A stretch of DNA of 64,000 nt from Drosophila persimilis (Eukaryota > Arthropoda > Insecta > Diptera > Drosophilidae): the NCBI RefSeq assembly GCF_003286085.1, contig NW_020825313.1, positions 2,976,001 to 3,040,000 on the forward strand. Direction: 5' to 3'. A program made the position numbers and the translations under genes. Of this stretch, positions 63,097-64,000 are shown in pieces; within the stretch, counting starts at the first letter, position 1, and each line of letters opens with the position of its first letter. The notes beneath the pieces were generated by a model. It was not told the origin of the DNA. It did not search any database and worked only from the letters and a program-made list of their open reading frames with translations.

Positions 63097-64000
63097 AAAA
63101 CGAGGGGGAACGTTGTGAGTTGCTGCGGACACCGCAACTCTACGGTTATACCCGATACTAAGTCAGTATGGCTCTCCTCCGGCAGACGCCGCTAATATTA
63201 AACGACACGACAAAGAGTGCGTGCGAGAGAGACAGAAAATCAGTCTGAGCGTGACGTCGGGCGCTGCGTAGCCACTGCAAATTTATTTGTTCCTGTTGGC
63301 TATAAAAATTATCTGATCTGATCCAGATTCAGCAACCTGATAGATATGGTCATTATCTATGATTCTGCGTTTTTAGTTTTCTCGAATGTGCAATATTGTG
63401 GATGCAACAGATTTTCGTCCGTTGTGTGGGCGGAAGGGGGTGGGGCGAAATTTTGAGATATACGTTTTAAAGTGAGATCTAACAGGAGTACGGACAGTAA
63501 ATTTGGTTACTCTAGCCTTAATACTCTCTGAGATTTGTGAATATCCCCAGATTTGCATCCTTTGCGGGGGCGGAAGGGGGTGTGGCGAAATTTTGAAATA
63601 AACTCGTCTCGGTCCGATATATTAGGAGTGTGGATACCAAATTTGGTTGCTCTAGCTTTTATAGTCTCTGAGATCTAGGCGCTAATGTTTTACTCTAAGC
63701 AAAGCCGCCTATGCTACGTGTGTGTTAGAGAGAGACAGGGCGAGAAAAAATGAAATTGTTTTCTTGATGCTGGCTATAATAATAATACGATCCAATTCAG
63801 ATTCTGCAGTCTAAAAGATATGGTCATTCTCTACGATTCTGCGTTTTTGGTTTTATCGTATCTTTAAAAATGTGGATGCCACAGATTTTCGTCCTTTGTG
63901 GGGGCGGAAGTGGGCGGGGCAAAGTTTTGAAATATTTTTGTAGCAGTGACATATCACAGAAGTCTGGATCCAAAGCATCGTTGCTCTAGCTCTTATAGTC
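63097..64000 (-). mobile_element. Mini-me type element (copy h), runs off the window
   Basis: Starts AAAAACGAGGGGGAACGTTGTG and continues with the GA-rich block (CGTGCGAGAGAGACAGAAAATC at about 63217-63240) and two or three inner repeats to the window end. Close to copy a (3667-4744). Confidence 0.85.

Noticed and set aside
1..64000. A new multi-gene system (defence, biosynthetic or similar)
   Set aside because: All coding regions except the channel gene belong to recognisable retroelements; no co-directional set of unknown genes was seen.

Overview
The window looks like repeat-rich (pericentromeric, dot or neo-Y-like) chromatin of a Drosophila, most likely the obscura group. The clues are many copies of a DINE-1/mini-me type Helitron-related element with (GTCY)n microsatellites, LOA-clade (bilbo/TRIM-like), I-clade, CR1-clade and jockey-clade LINEs, many BEL/Pao elements, and one fly gene with short introns. 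Species is inference. No bacterial genes, CRISPR arrays, rRNA genes or complete tRNA genes were found.

The only convincing host gene is a Cys-loop ligand-gated channel subunit on the minus strand (five coding exons, 32457 to 30426). It resembles Drosophila CG8916, a GABA-A/GRD-like subunit. Its first coding exon is not recognised. Two broken partial copies of the locus lie in the same window: one split between 4745-5340 and 25215-25477, and an inverted one at 55617-56438.

Layout. 1-468 is a second copy of the LOA-in-LOA junction seen at 6067-6541. 640-3666 is a decayed BEL (minus) and 3667-4744 a mini-me. From 5341 to 25214 there is a nested insertion inside the split channel copy: LOA-A (minus, flanked by TAGTAAAATA) contains LOA-B (plus, 6290-18162, flanked by TAGGGCAGGCCA), which contains a young intact BEL (8919-15791, flanked by CCCAC). 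LOA-A also holds a decayed BEL (minus, 18474-23254). 25478-28700 is a near-duplicate of the BEL at 640-3666. 28703-33356 holds a mini-me, a solo LTR and the channel gene with its flanks. 33359-37973 is a gutted Ty3/Gypsy-like element with mini-me insertions. 39601-47440 is a decayed BEL interrupted by another BEL. 47441-55614 contains LOA, CR1, jockey and LTR debris with a mini-me and a 203-bp TIR element. 55617-56810 is the inverted channel copy with its mini-me. 56815-62645 is a CR1 LINE interrupted by a 5'-truncated I-like LINE, and 63097-64000 is another mini-me running off the edge.

The genes do not form a pathway. The value of the window lies in the order of events readable from nested target-site duplications, shared junctions and one exact empty site. 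Only the BEL at 8919-15791 looks capable of encoding all of its own proteins; the I-like copy has a single stop codon in its 3' 1.8 kb.
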